A stretch of 64,000 nt of DNA, from positions 1 through 64,000 of the forward strand of contig NZ_JACAPR010000021.1 in the NCBI RefSeq assembly GCF_013385635.1, read 5' to 3'. Below are positions 51,426 to 63,342 of this stretch, in pieces (the stretch's first letter is position 1; every line of letters begins with the position of its first letter). The stretch is from Pseudomonas gingeri (GTDB taxonomy: Bacteria > Pseudomonadota > Gammaproteobacteria > Pseudomonadales > Pseudomonadaceae). The translations under genes were made by a program, and so were the position numbers. The notes beneath the pieces are model-generated. The model was given only the letters and a program-made list of their open reading frames with translations. It had not been told where the DNA came from and searched no databases.

Positions 51426-52763
51426 TCAGGCGCAAACTTCAGCAACCAGTTTTGCCAGAGCCTCGGCATGGCCACGAACCGAAACTTCGTCCTCGCCCTC
51501 GACCATCACGCGTACCAGCGGCTCGGTGCCAGACTTGCGCAACAGCACGCGCCCACGACCCTGCATGGCTTCGGTCACGCGCTCGCAAGCCGCCACCACT
51601 TCAGGGTGCTTGACCGGATCGACACCACCACCGAAACGCACGTTGAGCAGTACTTGCGGGCATTTGCGCAGCGCCTGGCGCGCCTCGGCCAGGCTTGCGC
51701 CACGACGGCGCACCGCCAGCAGGGCCTGCAGTGCCGCGATGATCGCGTCACCCGTGGTCGTATTGTTCAGGCACAAGATGTGTCCAGAGTTTTCACCACC
51801 GATCAGCCAGTTGCGTTCGAGCAACTCGGCGATCACATAACGGTCACCGACATTGGCACGCACGAACGGAATCTCCAGTTCCTTGAGCGCCAGTTCGAGC
51901 CCCAGGTTGCTCATCAGGGTCCCGACCACGCCGCCGTTCAATTTATTACGCTCGGCGAGATCCCTGGCAATGATGAACACCAGCTCATCACCATCGACCA
52001 CCGCACCGGTGTGATCGACCATCAACACGCGGTCGCCATCACCGTCGAAGGCGATGCCCAGGTCGGCTTTCTCGGCCAGCACGGCCGCCTGCAGCGGCTT
52101 GATGTGGGTCGAGCCGCAGTTGTCGTTGATGTTCAGCCCATTGGGTTGCGCGGACAGGGCGATAACCTCCGCCCCCAGCTCGCGGAAGACGCTCGGAGCG
52201 ACCTTGTAGGTGGCACCATGGGCACAATCGAGCACGATCTTCAGGCCCGACAGGTTGGTCCCGGTCGGCACGCTGCTCTTGCAGAATTCGATATAACGAC
52301 CGGCCGCGTCATTGATCCGCGAGACCTTGCCAAGCTTTTCCGAATCAACCACGGTCATTGGCGCATCGAGCAATTCCTCGATCATCAATTCGACTTCATC
52401 CGGCAGCTTGGTGCCTTCGCCGGAGAAGAACTTGATGCCGTTGTCATCATGGGGGTTATGGGAAGCACTGATGACGATCCCCGCCTCGGCGTGGAAAGTC
52501 CGGGTCAGGTAGGCGATGGCCGGTGTCGGCATCGGCCCCAGCAGCATCACATCGGCGCCCGCGGCCGACAGGCCGGCTTCCAGGGCGGACTCGAACATGT
52601 AGCCGGAGATACGCGTGTCCTTGCCCACCAGCACACGGCAGGCGCCCAGCTTGCGAAACGCCATACCGGCGGCCCAGCCCAGCTTGAGCATGAAATCAGG
52701 GGTGATCGGGTATTGCCCGACGCGACCGCGAATACCGTCGGTGCCGAAATATTTCTTTTTCAT
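51426..52763 (-). CDS. glmM: Phosphoglucosamine mutase
   Basis: 445 residues from ATG at 52763 (MKKKYFGTDGIRG). Active-site serine in VISASHNPHDDNGIKFF (about 101), Mg-binding DGDGDR (about 242-247) and phosphate-binding RKSGTEPLVRVM. It converts glucosamine-6-phosphate to glucosamine-1-phosphate for UDP-GlcNAc, used in peptidoglycan and LPS. 16 bases after folP. Confidence 0.98.
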   Translation of the reverse strand: MKKKYFGTDGIRGRVGQYPITPDFMLKLGWAAGMAFRKLGACRVLVGKDTRISGYMFESALEAGLSAAGADVMLLGPMPTPAIAYLTRTFHAEAGIVISASHNPHDDNGIKFFSGEGTKLPDEVELMIEELLDAPMTVVDSEKLGKVSRINDAAGRYIEFCKSSVPTGTNLSGLKIVLDCAHGATYKVAPSVFRELGAEVIALSAQPNGLNINDNCGSTHIKPLQAAVLAEKADLGIAFDGDGDRVLMVDHTGAVVDGDELVFIIARDLAERNKLNGGVVGTLMSNLGLELALKELEIPFVRANVGDRYVIAELLERNWLIGGENSGHILCLNNTTTGDAIIAALQALLAVRRRGASLAEARQALRKCPQVLLNVRFGGGVDPVKHPEVVAACERVTEAMQGRGRVLLRKSGTEPLVRVMVEGEDEVSVRGHAEALAKLVAEVCA

Positions 52764-52779
52764 AAGTGCTCCATCATTC

Positions 52780-53631
52780 TTATTCTGCAGCTTCAACGGC
52801 AGCAATCATATTGACGACGTCGACCGTCTCGGCCACATCGTGCACTCGCAGAATCCGCGCGCCCTTGCTCATCGCCAGCGCCGCCAGCGCCAGGCCGCCA
52901 TACAGGCGCTCACCTACCGGACGCCCGAGGGCCTGGCCTATCATGCTCTTTCGCGAGACGCCAACCAACAGCGGTCGCCCAAGAGCATGCAGCGCCTCCA
53001 TATGTTTGAACAGGCTCAGGTTGTGCTGCAGGTTCTTGGCAAAGCCGAACCCCGGATCAAGGATAACCCGTTCGGCCGGAATACCTGCCGCTTCGCACTG
53101 GCGCATACGCTCGACCAGGAATGCCTGCACCTCTTCGGTGACATTCCCGTAGTGCGGATTGTCCTGCATGTCGCCCGGCTCGCCGAGCATATGCATCAGA
53201 CACACCGGCAAACCGGTCGCCGCCGCCGCATCCAGCGCGCCATCGCGCCGCAGGGCGCGCACGTCGTTGATCAGGCCCGCACCGAGACGCGCGGTTTCGC
53301 GCATCACCGAAGGCGTCGAGGTATCGACCGAAATAACCACATCCAGCTCACGGTGGATGCGCTCGACAATCGGCGCCACCCGCTCCAGCTCTTCCAGAGG
53401 CGATACCGCACGCGCACCGGGCCGGGTCGACTCGCCGCCGACATCGATCAGCGTCGCGCCGGCCTGCACCATGCCCTCGGCATGCCGCAACGCCGCATCC
53501 AGCAGACTGAAACGTCCGCCATCGGAAAAGGAGTCGGGGGTGACATTGAGAATGCCCATGACATGCGTCCGGGCCAAATCAAGAACCCGGTTGCCGCAAG
53601 GCAACCGGGTCGAGGACTGAACAGAAGTCAT
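52780..53631 (-). CDS. folP: Dihydropteroate synthase
   Basis: 283 residues, TIM barrel. Signature 1 MGILNVTPDSFSDGG (about 25-39), signature 2 GATLIDVGGESTRPGA (about 57-72), plus DPGFGFAKNLQHN. It joins the FolK product with p-aminobenzoate and is the sulfonamide target. A residue-level resistance call cannot be made from this alone. In an operon with ftsH and glmM. Confidence 0.97.
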   Translation of the reverse strand: MTSVQSSTRLPCGNRVLDLARTHVMGILNVTPDSFSDGGRFSLLDAALRHAEGMVQAGATLIDVGGESTRPGARAVSPLEELERVAPIVERIHRELDVVISVDTSTPSVMRETARLGAGLINDVRALRRDGALDAAAATGLPVCLMHMLGEPGDMQDNPHYGNVTEEVQAFLVERMRQCEAAGIPAERVILDPGFGFAKNLQHNLSLFKHMEALHALGRPLLVGVSRKSMIGQALGRPVGERLYGGLALAALAMSKGARILRVHDVAETVDVVNMIAAVEAAE

Positions 53632-53639
53632 TTCAAACC

Positions 53640-55559
53640 TTAGTGATCAGCCGCAGGGCCACCGATCGGTGTCTCGGGGCGTTCGTTCTGGACGACAGGC
53701 GGCGTGCCCGAAGTCCCCGAACCACCTTCCCAGTCACGCGGCTCGCGTGGTGGGCGACCGGCCATGATGTCGTCGATCTGCTCGGCATCGATGGTCTCGT
53801 ACTTCATCAGCGCATCGGCCATGGCGTCGAGCTTGTCGCGGTTATCGGTGAGGATCTGCTTGGCCGTGCCGTAGCACTGGTCAATGATGCTGCGCACTTC
53901 GGAGTCGATCAGCTTGGCCGTTTCGCCGGAGAAGCTGGTGCTCTGACCGCCACCGCCACGCCCCAGGAACACCTCCTGGTCTTCATCGGCATACATGAGC
54001 GGACCCAGTTTTTCGGACAGGCCCCACTTGGTGACCATGTTCCGGGCAATCTGGCTGGCACGCATGATGTCGTTGGACGCACCGGTGGTCACACCGTCGA
54101 AGCCCAGGGTCATCTCTTCGGCGATACGACCGCCGTAAAGCGAGCAGATCTGACTGATCAGGGCGCGCTTGGACAGGCTGTAGCGATCCTCTTCCGGCAG
54201 GAACATGGTCACACCCAGCGCACGACCGCGCGGAATGATCGAGACCTTGTAGACCGGATCGTGTTCAGGCACTACCCGACCGACGATCGCATGACCGGCT
54301 TCGTGGTAGGCGGTGTTCTGTTTTTCCTTCTCGGACATGACCATGGATTTGCGCTCGGCGCCCATCATGATCTTGTCCTTGGCCAGCTCGAATTCCTTCA
54401 TTTCGACAATACGCTTGCCGGTACGAGCAGCGAACAGCGAAGCCTCGTTGACCAGGTTGGCCAGGTCCGCGCCGGAGAACCCCGGGGTACCACGGGCAAT
54501 AACCGCTGGAGCGACGTCGTCACCCATTGGCACCTTGCGCATGTGGACCTTGAGAATCTGCTCGCGACCACGGATATCCGGCAGGCCGACCACCACCTGG
54601 CGGTCAAAGCGGCCTGGGCGCAGCAACGCCGGGTCGAGTACGTCAGGACGGTTGGTCGCGGCAATGACGATGATGCCGTCATTCATTTCGAAGCCGTCCA
54701 TCTCCACCAGCAACTGGTTGAGGGTCTGCTCACGCTCGTCATGACCGCCGCCCATGCCGGCACCACGGTGACGACCGACCGCATCGATTTCGTCGATGAA
54801 GATGATGCAAGGCGCATGTTTCTTGGCCTGCTCGAACATATCGCGAACACGGCTGGCACCGACGCCGACGAACATCTCGACGAAATCGGAACCGGAAATG
54901 GTGAAGAACGGCACTTTGGCTTCGCCGGCAATCGCCTTGGCCAGCAAGGTTTTACCGGTACCCGGAGGGCCGACCATCAGCACGCCGCGCGGGATGCGGC
55001 CGCCCAGGCGCTGGAACTTGCCCGGATCGCGCAGGAACTCGACCAGCTCGCCCACTTCTTCCTTGGCTTCGTCGCAACCGGCAACGTCAGCCAGGGTGGT
55101 TTTCACCTGGTCTTCGGACAGCAGGCGCGCCTTGCTCTTGCCGAAACTCATCGGGCCACCCTTGCCGCCCGCACCGCCCTGCATCTGGCGCATGAAGAAC
55201 ATGAACACCGCGATGATCACCAGGATCGGGAAACTGGCGACCAGCAACTGGGTCCAGATACTCTGCTGTTCAGGCTGCTTGCCTTCGACCACGACGTGGT
55301 TGTCCACCAGGTCGCCGATCAGGCCATTGTCCTGGATCGCCGGGCGGATGGTCTTGAAGCTGTCGCCATCGTTGCGCTTGCCGGTGATCACGTAACCGTC
55401 CACGGCAACGCGTTCGACCTTGCCATCCTTGACCTGCTGGATGAAGTCGGAATAGTTGAGGGTCTGTGGCTCGTTAGGGCTGGAGAAGTTGTTCATCACC
55501 GTCACCAGGACAGCCGCGATGATCAACCACAGGATCAGATTCTTTGCCATATCGTTCAA
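53640..55559 (-). CDS. ftsH: ATP-dependent zinc metalloprotease FtsH
   Basis: 639 residues from TTG at 55559 (GAGGG seven bases upstream); an ATG at 55550 is the alternative. Two membrane segments (about 5-23, 102-121) enclose a periplasmic domain. AAA domain: GPPGTGKT (about 198), IIFIDEIDAVGRHRG, and the second region of homology ATNRPDVLDPALLRPGRFDR. Protease zinc site HEAGH (about 418). It degrades LpxC, SecY and misfolded membrane proteins. Gly/Pro-rich C-terminus. Confidence 0.97.
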   Translation of the reverse strand: MNDMAKNLILWLIIAAVLVTVMNNFSSPNEPQTLNYSDFIQQVKDGKVERVAVDGYVITGKRNDGDSFKTIRPAIQDNGLIGDLVDNHVVVEGKQPEQQSIWTQLLVASFPILVIIAVFMFFMRQMQGGAGGKGGPMSFGKSKARLLSEDQVKTTLADVAGCDEAKEEVGELVEFLRDPGKFQRLGGRIPRGVLMVGPPGTGKTLLAKAIAGEAKVPFFTISGSDFVEMFVGVGASRVRDMFEQAKKHAPCIIFIDEIDAVGRHRGAGMGGGHDEREQTLNQLLVEMDGFEMNDGIIVIAATNRPDVLDPALLRPGRFDRQVVVGLPDIRGREQILKVHMRKVPMGDDVAPAVIARGTPGFSGADLANLVNEASLFAARTGKRIVEMKEFELAKDKIMMGAERKSMVMSEKEKQNTAYHEAGHAIVGRVVPEHDPVYKVSIIPRGRALGVTMFLPEEDRYSLSKRALISQICSLYGGRIAEEMTLGFDGVTTGASNDIMRASQIARNMVTKWGLSEKLGPLMYADEDQEVFLGRGGGGQSTSFSGETAKLIDSEVRSIIDQCYGTAKQILTDNRDKLDAMADALMKYETIDAEQIDDIMAGRPPREPRDWEGGSGTSGTPPVVQNERPETPIGGPAADH

Positions 55560-55751
55560 TTAACTACCCTCTGAAGCTAGCTCCGCTTGTGGCGCGCGCT
55601 TCGCATGATATTCACCGGCATAACTTACTACATTACCTACAGCTTCGCAGGCGCCGTCTGTAACCCTTTGTGAAACATTGACTACACAATATTCGCTTAT
55701 GTTCACGAGGCGAAATGCGAAATTCCTATCGCCCCGGTCAAAAACCCCGCC
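55560..55751. other. Intergenic region between rlmE and ftsH
   Basis: 192 bases with no ORF and no clear intrinsic terminator. It should hold the ftsH promoter. Confidence 0.35.
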
Positions 55752-56381
55752 TTACTCGGTCCGCCCACGAAAGCCACGACCCAGCAAATACTGCTCGCGG
55801 GACCGATCGCGGGAGGATGCCGGCTTGCGTGTCTGCACCTTCTCGAACTGCTTGCGGAAGTTCCTGTGGTACTCGTCGAAGCCTTCACCCTGGAAAACCT
55901 TGATCAAAAAATCACCACCTGGACGCAAGACGCGTCCGGCGAGATCAAGTGCCAGCTCGCAAAGAAACATCGAGCGCGGCATATCCACTGCGGGCGTACC
56001 ACTCATATTGGGGGCCATATCGGAAATCACAAGGTCAACCTCGGAATTTCCGACAGCTTCGAGGATCTGCGCCAGCACGGCGTCCTCGGTAAAGTCGCCC
56101 TTGATGAAGGTCACATCGGGGATGCTGTCCATATCGAGGATGTCGGAAGCGATCAGACGACCCTGCCCGCCAATCAGACGACTGGTCACCTGGGACCAGC
56201 CACCCGGTGCGGCGCCGAGGTCGATCACGCTCATGCCCGGACGGATGATCCGGTCCTTCTCCTGGATCTCCAGCAGCTTGTAGCTGGCACGGGAGCGGTA
56301 CCCGTCTTTCTGTGCCATTTTGACGAACGGGTCGTTGAAATGTTCTTTCAGCCAGTTAAGGCTAGTCTTGGAACGGGCCAC
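55752..56381 (-). CDS. rlmE: 23S rRNA (uridine(2552)-2'-O)-methyltransferase
   Basis: 209 residues from a GTG at 56381 with GAGGTG upstream. FtsJ family: SAM motif VIDLGAAPGGWSQV (about 54-67), D-M-A-P-N-M-S-G (about 123), and FLIKVFQGEGFDEY; the K-D-K-E catalytic tetrad can be followed through these segments. It methylates the A-loop of 23S rRNA. Upstream of ftsH as in E. coli. Divergent from yhbY. Confidence 0.96.
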   Translation of the reverse strand: MARSKTSLNWLKEHFNDPFVKMAQKDGYRSRASYKLLEIQEKDRIIRPGMSVIDLGAAPGGWSQVTSRLIGGQGRLIASDILDMDSIPDVTFIKGDFTEDAVLAQILEAVGNSEVDLVISDMAPNMSGTPAVDMPRSMFLCELALDLAGRVLRPGGDFLIKVFQGEGFDEYHRNFRKQFEKVQTRKPASSRDRSREQYLLGRGFRGRTE

Positions 56382-56485
56382 GGGGCACCTCGAAAATAGT
56401 CGAATCGCGATTAACTGGGCGGTCCCGGACTCGCTCGGGTAAACTGGCCGCCGCTTTTTACAAGATCAGACGCAGGGGTCAGATT

Positions 56486-56794
56486 ATGCCGCTCACTCAA
56501 GAGCAGAAGAAACAGTACAAATCCATCGGCCACCATCTGAAACCAGTATTGACTGTGGCTGACAACGGTTTGACTGAAGGTGTGTTAGCCGAACTCGAAC
56601 GCGCATTGAGCGATCACGAGCTGATCAAGATCAAGCTCAACATCCTCGATCGCGAAGCTCGCCTGGCGAACATCGCCGAGCTGTGCAAGGTCGGCAAGGC
56701 TGACCTGGTACAGGTCATCGGCAAGATGGCGCTGATTTATCGCAAGAATTTCAGCGTCAACAAGCAGTTGTCGAACGTTCACCGTTTCAAGTGA
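56486..56794 (+). CDS. yhbY: Ribosome assembly RNA-binding protein YhbY
   Basis: 102 residues, single CRM domain: LTQEQKKQYKSIGHHLKPVLTVADNGL, LIKIKLN and the C-terminal IGKMALIYRKNF. It binds pre-50S particles. The yhbY / rlmE-ftsH divergent arrangement is conserved in gammaproteobacteria. Confidence 0.95.
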   Translation: MPLTQEQKKQYKSIGHHLKPVLTVADNGLTEGVLAELERALSDHELIKIKLNILDREARLANIAELCKVGKADLVQVIGKMALIYRKNFSVNKQLSNVHRFK

Positions 56795-56806
56795 TGTAGA
56801 CAAGGG

Positions 56807-57262
56807 TCAAGGGTACGCTTCGCGTGCCCTGCCACTCTCGCCAGGGACGGGCTGCAGGACCAGTACCAGGCCGGACAGGCCAAGCACCAGATAACTGAAC
56901 AGCTGCCAGCGCAACGCTTCCGGCTGCCAGTACCGCACCGCAAAATACATCCCGCACGCATACAACGCCATCAGCAGCAACTGCCCGCGAATATCGCGCC
57001 ACAGGCTTGCCCGACCTTTGGCCTGGACCAGCACCAGGACCTGCACGGCCACGCAGACCGCTGCAAATCCCACCAATAAAGAGCCCAGCAGGCTGCCGAT
57101 CTCTTCGATCAACAGCGGTGCCAGGCCGATCTGCGCCAGAACCGGCAGCAGTCCTACATGTAACAGCCACAGGCCGCCGACCCAGAGCATCTGGGCCAGT
57201 TGCCAGAGCATGGCGCCCGCACGCAGCGGGCGCCGCCGTTCAGATATGGCGGACTTCGACAA
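56807..57262 (-). CDS. DUF4149 domain-containing membrane protein
   Basis: Up to 151 residues with four membrane segments (LWQLAQMLWVGGLWLLHVGLLPVL, SLLGSLLVGFAAVCVAVQVLVL, LLLMALYACGMYFAV, LFSYLVLGLSGLVLVL). Start uncertain: a TTG at 57262 lies inside greA; an ATG at 57211 lies just after greA and behind a 9-bp GC hairpin (57212-57234). Function unknown. Downstream of greA and convergent with yhbY; an inverted repeat (AGGGTACGC/GCGTGCCCT) follows its stop. Confidence 0.82.
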   Translation of the reverse strand: MSKSAISERRRPLRAGAMLWQLAQMLWVGGLWLLHVGLLPVLAQIGLAPLLIEEIGSLLGSLLVGFAAVCVAVQVLVLVQAKGRASLWRDIRGQLLLMALYACGMYFAVRYWQPEALRWQLFSYLVLGLSGLVLVLQPVPGESGRAREAYP

Positions 57263-57718
57263 TCTCGTACTCGATCACGCCACCGGGCGTCTTGACGGTC
57301 ACGACATCGCCTTCTTCCTTGGCGATCAGGGCGCGGGCAATGGGCGAACCCACCGAAATCTTGCCCAGCTTGATATCCGCCTCATCCTCGCCAACGATGT
57401 GGTAAGTCACGCTTTCGTCGGTTTCGACGTTGGCGATCTCCACGGTCGTGCCGAAAATCACCTTGCCGGTATGCGGGATGGTCGTGACATCGATGATCAC
57501 CGCATTCTGCATGCGGCCTTCGATATCACGGATCCGCGCCTCGACCATACCCTGCTGCTCGCGCGCAGCATGGTATTCGGCGTTCTCCTTGAGGTCGCCC
57601 AGCTCGCGGGCCGTACCGATGTCCTGGCTCAGCTTCGGGCGGATGACCTTGGTCAGGTGAGCGTGCTCATCTTCCAGGGCCTTGGCGCCCTGAACAGTCA
57701 TGGGGTACTTGGTTATGC

Positions 57719-57722
<4 letters not shown>
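57240..57722 (-). CDS. greA: Transcription elongation factor GreA
   Basis: 160 residues. N-terminal coiled-coil (about 10-75) with the basic patch and acidic tip in ELGDLKENAEYHAAREQQ, and a C-terminal FKBP-like domain ending GGVIEYEIVEVRHI. It enters the RNA polymerase secondary channel to promote cleavage of backtracked transcripts. ATG overlaps the carB stop (ATGA), consistent with a carA-carB-greA operon known in P. aeruginosa. Confidence 0.97.
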
Positions 57723-60940
<3,218 letters not shown>

Positions 60941-61043
60941 GGGTTTGTCACTCAAATCCGCAGGTCAGTCGGCAAGCCGTCTTGAACAATCTTTGCAGAG
61001 CCCGAGGGGGCCGCCGGTCTCGGGGCCGCCCTCAGGCCTCACT

Positions 61044-62180
61044 TCAGCGTCGCTTGGCCATCTCATTGATGAAACGGTCGAACAGCGGCGCTACGTCGTT
61101 CGGGCCCGGGCTTGCTTCAGGGTGGCCCTGGAAGCTGAACGCGCTCTTGTCGGTGCGCTCGATGCCTTGCAGGGAACCGTCGAACAGCGACTTGTGAATC
61201 GCCCGGACGTTGCCCGGCAGGGTCGCTTCATCCACGGCAAAACCGTGGTTCTGGCTGGTGATCATCACAACGCCAGTGTCCAGGTCCTGCACAGGGTGGT
61301 TGGCACCGTGATGGCCATGACCCATTTTCAGGGTCTTGGCGCCCGAGGCCAGGGCCAGCAGTTGGTGGCCCAGGCAGATACCGAAGACCGGAATCTCGGT
61401 TTCCAGCACTTCCTTGATGGCCTGGATCGCGTAGCCGCAAGGCTCCGGGTCACCCGGGCCGTTGGACAGGAACACGCCGTCCGGCTGCAAGGCCAGTACG
61501 TCGCTGGCCGGGGTTTGCGCCGGCACCACGGTTACGCGGCAGCCGCGCTCTACCAACATGCGCAGGATGTTGTACTTGACCCCGTAGTCGTAGGCCACGA
61601 CATGGTAAGGCAGGTCAGCCGCTTCGATAGTCGCGTGGCTGTCGGTTTTCAATTCCCAGACAGTGGAGCGCCACTCGTACTTTTCCCTGGTACTGACGAC
61701 TTTCGCCAGGTCCATGCCCTTGAGACCGGGAAAGCCCTGGGCCGCGGCAATCGCCGCCGCTTCGGAAATAGTGTCACCGACCATGATGCAGCCGTTCTGC
61801 GAACCCTTTTCACGCAGGATGCGGGTCAGGCGGCGCGTATCGATACCGGCGATTGCCACCACATTGTTGGCTTTCAGGTAGTCGGACAGGGACATCGTGT
61901 TACGCCAGTTGCTCGCAACCAGTGGCAGGTCACGAATCACCAGACCGGCCGACCAGACGCGATCAGACTCGATATCTTCCGGCGTGGTACCGGTATTACC
62001 GATGTGCGGATAGGTCAGGGTAACGATCTGTTGGGCGTAGGAAGGATCGGTAAGGATTTCCTGATAGCCGGTCATGGCGGTGTTGAACACCACCTCACCA
62101 ACGGTCTGACCGTCGGCTCCAATGGCTTCGCCGCGAAAAATGCTGCCATCAGCAAGGGCGAGTATGGCTGGCTTAGTCAA
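61044..62180 (-). CDS. carA: Carbamoyl-phosphate synthase small (glutaminase) subunit
   Basis: 378 residues from a TTG at 62180 with GGGAGG six bases upstream. C-terminal class I glutamine amidotransferase: nucleophile Cys in PVFGICLGHQLLA (about 269) and His-x-Glu in FQGHPEASPG (about 353). It supplies ammonia to CarB. An 80-base leader contains a strong terminator-like hairpin and, further up, a palindrome. Confidence 0.97.
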   Translation of the reverse strand: MTKPAILALADGSIFRGEAIGADGQTVGEVVFNTAMTGYQEILTDPSYAQQIVTLTYPHIGNTGTTPEDIESDRVWSAGLVIRDLPLVASNWRNTMSLSDYLKANNVVAIAGIDTRRLTRILREKGSQNGCIMVGDTISEAAAIAAAQGFPGLKGMDLAKVVSTREKYEWRSTVWELKTDSHATIEAADLPYHVVAYDYGVKYNILRMLVERGCRVTVVPAQTPASDVLALQPDGVFLSNGPGDPEPCGYAIQAIKEVLETEIPVFGICLGHQLLALASGAKTLKMGHGHHGANHPVQDLDTGVVMITSQNHGFAVDEATLPGNVRAIHKSLFDGSLQGIERTDKSAFSFQGHPEASPGPNDVAPLFDRFINEMAKRR

Positions 62181-62224
62181 GAAGACCTCCCGTAAATAAA
62201 GCCTGAAGGGGCAATCGCAGGTTG

Positions 62225-62263
62225 TAAAAAAGCGGAGTGACGTATGGACACGTCACCCCGCTT
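62225..62263 (-). terminator. Strong terminator hairpin between dapB and carA
   Basis: 14-bp stem AAGCGG-GTGACGT type with a six-base loop and one G-U pair, followed by six T on the minus strand. It lies 45 bases before the carA start. Either the dapB terminator or an attenuator of carAB. Confidence 0.88.
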
Positions 62264-62288
62264 CTTTCACTGAATTATTCTGCGCGCT

Positions 62289-62306
62289 TTTAGTGGACAC
62301 ACTAAA
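62289..62306. promoter_or_regulatory. Palindrome TTTAGTG-N4-CACTAAA upstream of carA
   Basis: Perfect 7-bp dyad with four-base spacer, 26 bases upstream of the terminator hairpin. Size and symmetry suit a dimeric repressor operator; the cognate factor is not known. It does not match the ArgR consensus well. Confidence 0.4.
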
Positions 62307-62422
62307 GCTGTAGCTTACAGAAAAAGGCTGTTTTGGTCCACCGCTAATGAGCCTTAAAGGCCGAGGAATGCGACAGGGCGTCGCTGAACGGTGTGAAACA
62401 GAGGTCGAAGGAGCCACAACCC

Positions 62423-62505
62423 GTGGGAGCCGGCTTGCCGGCGATGCGGACCTGGAGCCTGGCGGCGCCCTGACGAACGCCATCGCCGGCAAGCCGGCTC
62501 CCACA
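62423..62505. repeat. REPIN
   Basis: GTGGGAGCCGGCTTGCCGGCGATG and CATCGCCGGCAAGCCGGCTCCCAC, about 33-base spacer. It lies directly after the dapB stop. Confidence 0.92.
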
Positions 62506-62525
62506 GAAGCATTGCGGTACACCCA

Positions 62526-63332
62526 TCAATGCAGGTCGAGCACATCCTGCATGTCGTACAGACCCGCCGCCTTGCCGTCCAGCCAAAGCGCCGCACGTAC
62601 GGCCCCCTTGGCAAACGTCATGCGACTCGAGGCCTTGTGGGTGATCTCCAGCCGCTCGCCTTCAGTGGCGAACAACACGGTGTGATCCCCGACCACATCG
62701 CCGCCACGCACGGTGGCGAAGCCGATGGTGTCACGCGCCCGCGCGCCGACATGACCTTCACGCCCGTAGACCGCGACCTTCTGCAGATCGCGCCCCAGCG
62801 TATCGGCGATGACCTCGCCCATGCGCATGGCCGTGCCCGAAGGCGAGTCGACCTTGTGCCGATGATGCGTCTCGATGATCTCGATATCCGCGTCGTCACC
62901 GAGCACCCGAGCGGTCAGCTCGAGCAACTTCAGCGACAGGTTGACCCCGACACTGAAATTGGCGGCGAAGACGATGGGAATATCCTTGCCCGCCTCCACC
63001 AGCAACTGCTTCTGCTCGACGCTCAGGCCGGTGGTACCGATCACCATGGCCTTGCCCGCCTTGCGACAGAACGCCAGGTTTTTCAGCATCACTTCCGGCA
63101 GCGTGAAGTCGATCAGCACATCGAACTCTTCAGCCACTTTCTCCAGGCCATCGGACAACAACACGCCGATCCGCCCCAGCGACGCCAGCTCACCGGCATC
63201 GGCACCGACCAGGGAACTGCCCGGACGCACGACAGCGGCGGTCAGACCGGCCAACGGCACCTGCAACTGCACCGCCTCGACCAGAATCTTGCCCATGCGC
63301 CCGGCGGCGCCCATCACAGCTATACGTCGCAT
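62526..63332 (-). CDS. dapB: 4-hydroxy-tetrahydrodipicolinate reductase
   Basis: 268 residues. N-terminal nucleotide-binding GAAGRMGK (about 8-15), catalytic ETHHRHKVDSPSGTAM (about 155-170). It reduces the dapA product in lysine/diaminopimelate synthesis. The dnaJ-dapB-carA order is typical for Pseudomonas. Ten bases after dnaJ. Confidence 0.98.
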   Translation of the reverse strand: MRRIAVMGAAGRMGKILVEAVQLQVPLAGLTAAVVRPGSSLVGADAGELASLGRIGVLLSDGLEKVAEEFDVLIDFTLPEVMLKNLAFCRKAGKAMVIGTTGLSVEQKQLLVEAGKDIPIVFAANFSVGVNLSLKLLELTARVLGDDADIEIIETHHRHKVDSPSGTAMRMGEVIADTLGRDLQKVAVYGREGHVGARARDTIGFATVRGGDVVGDHTVLFATEGERLEITHKASSRMTFAKGAVRAALWLDGKAAGLYDMQDVLDLH

Positions 63333-63342
63333 GATCCGCTCC

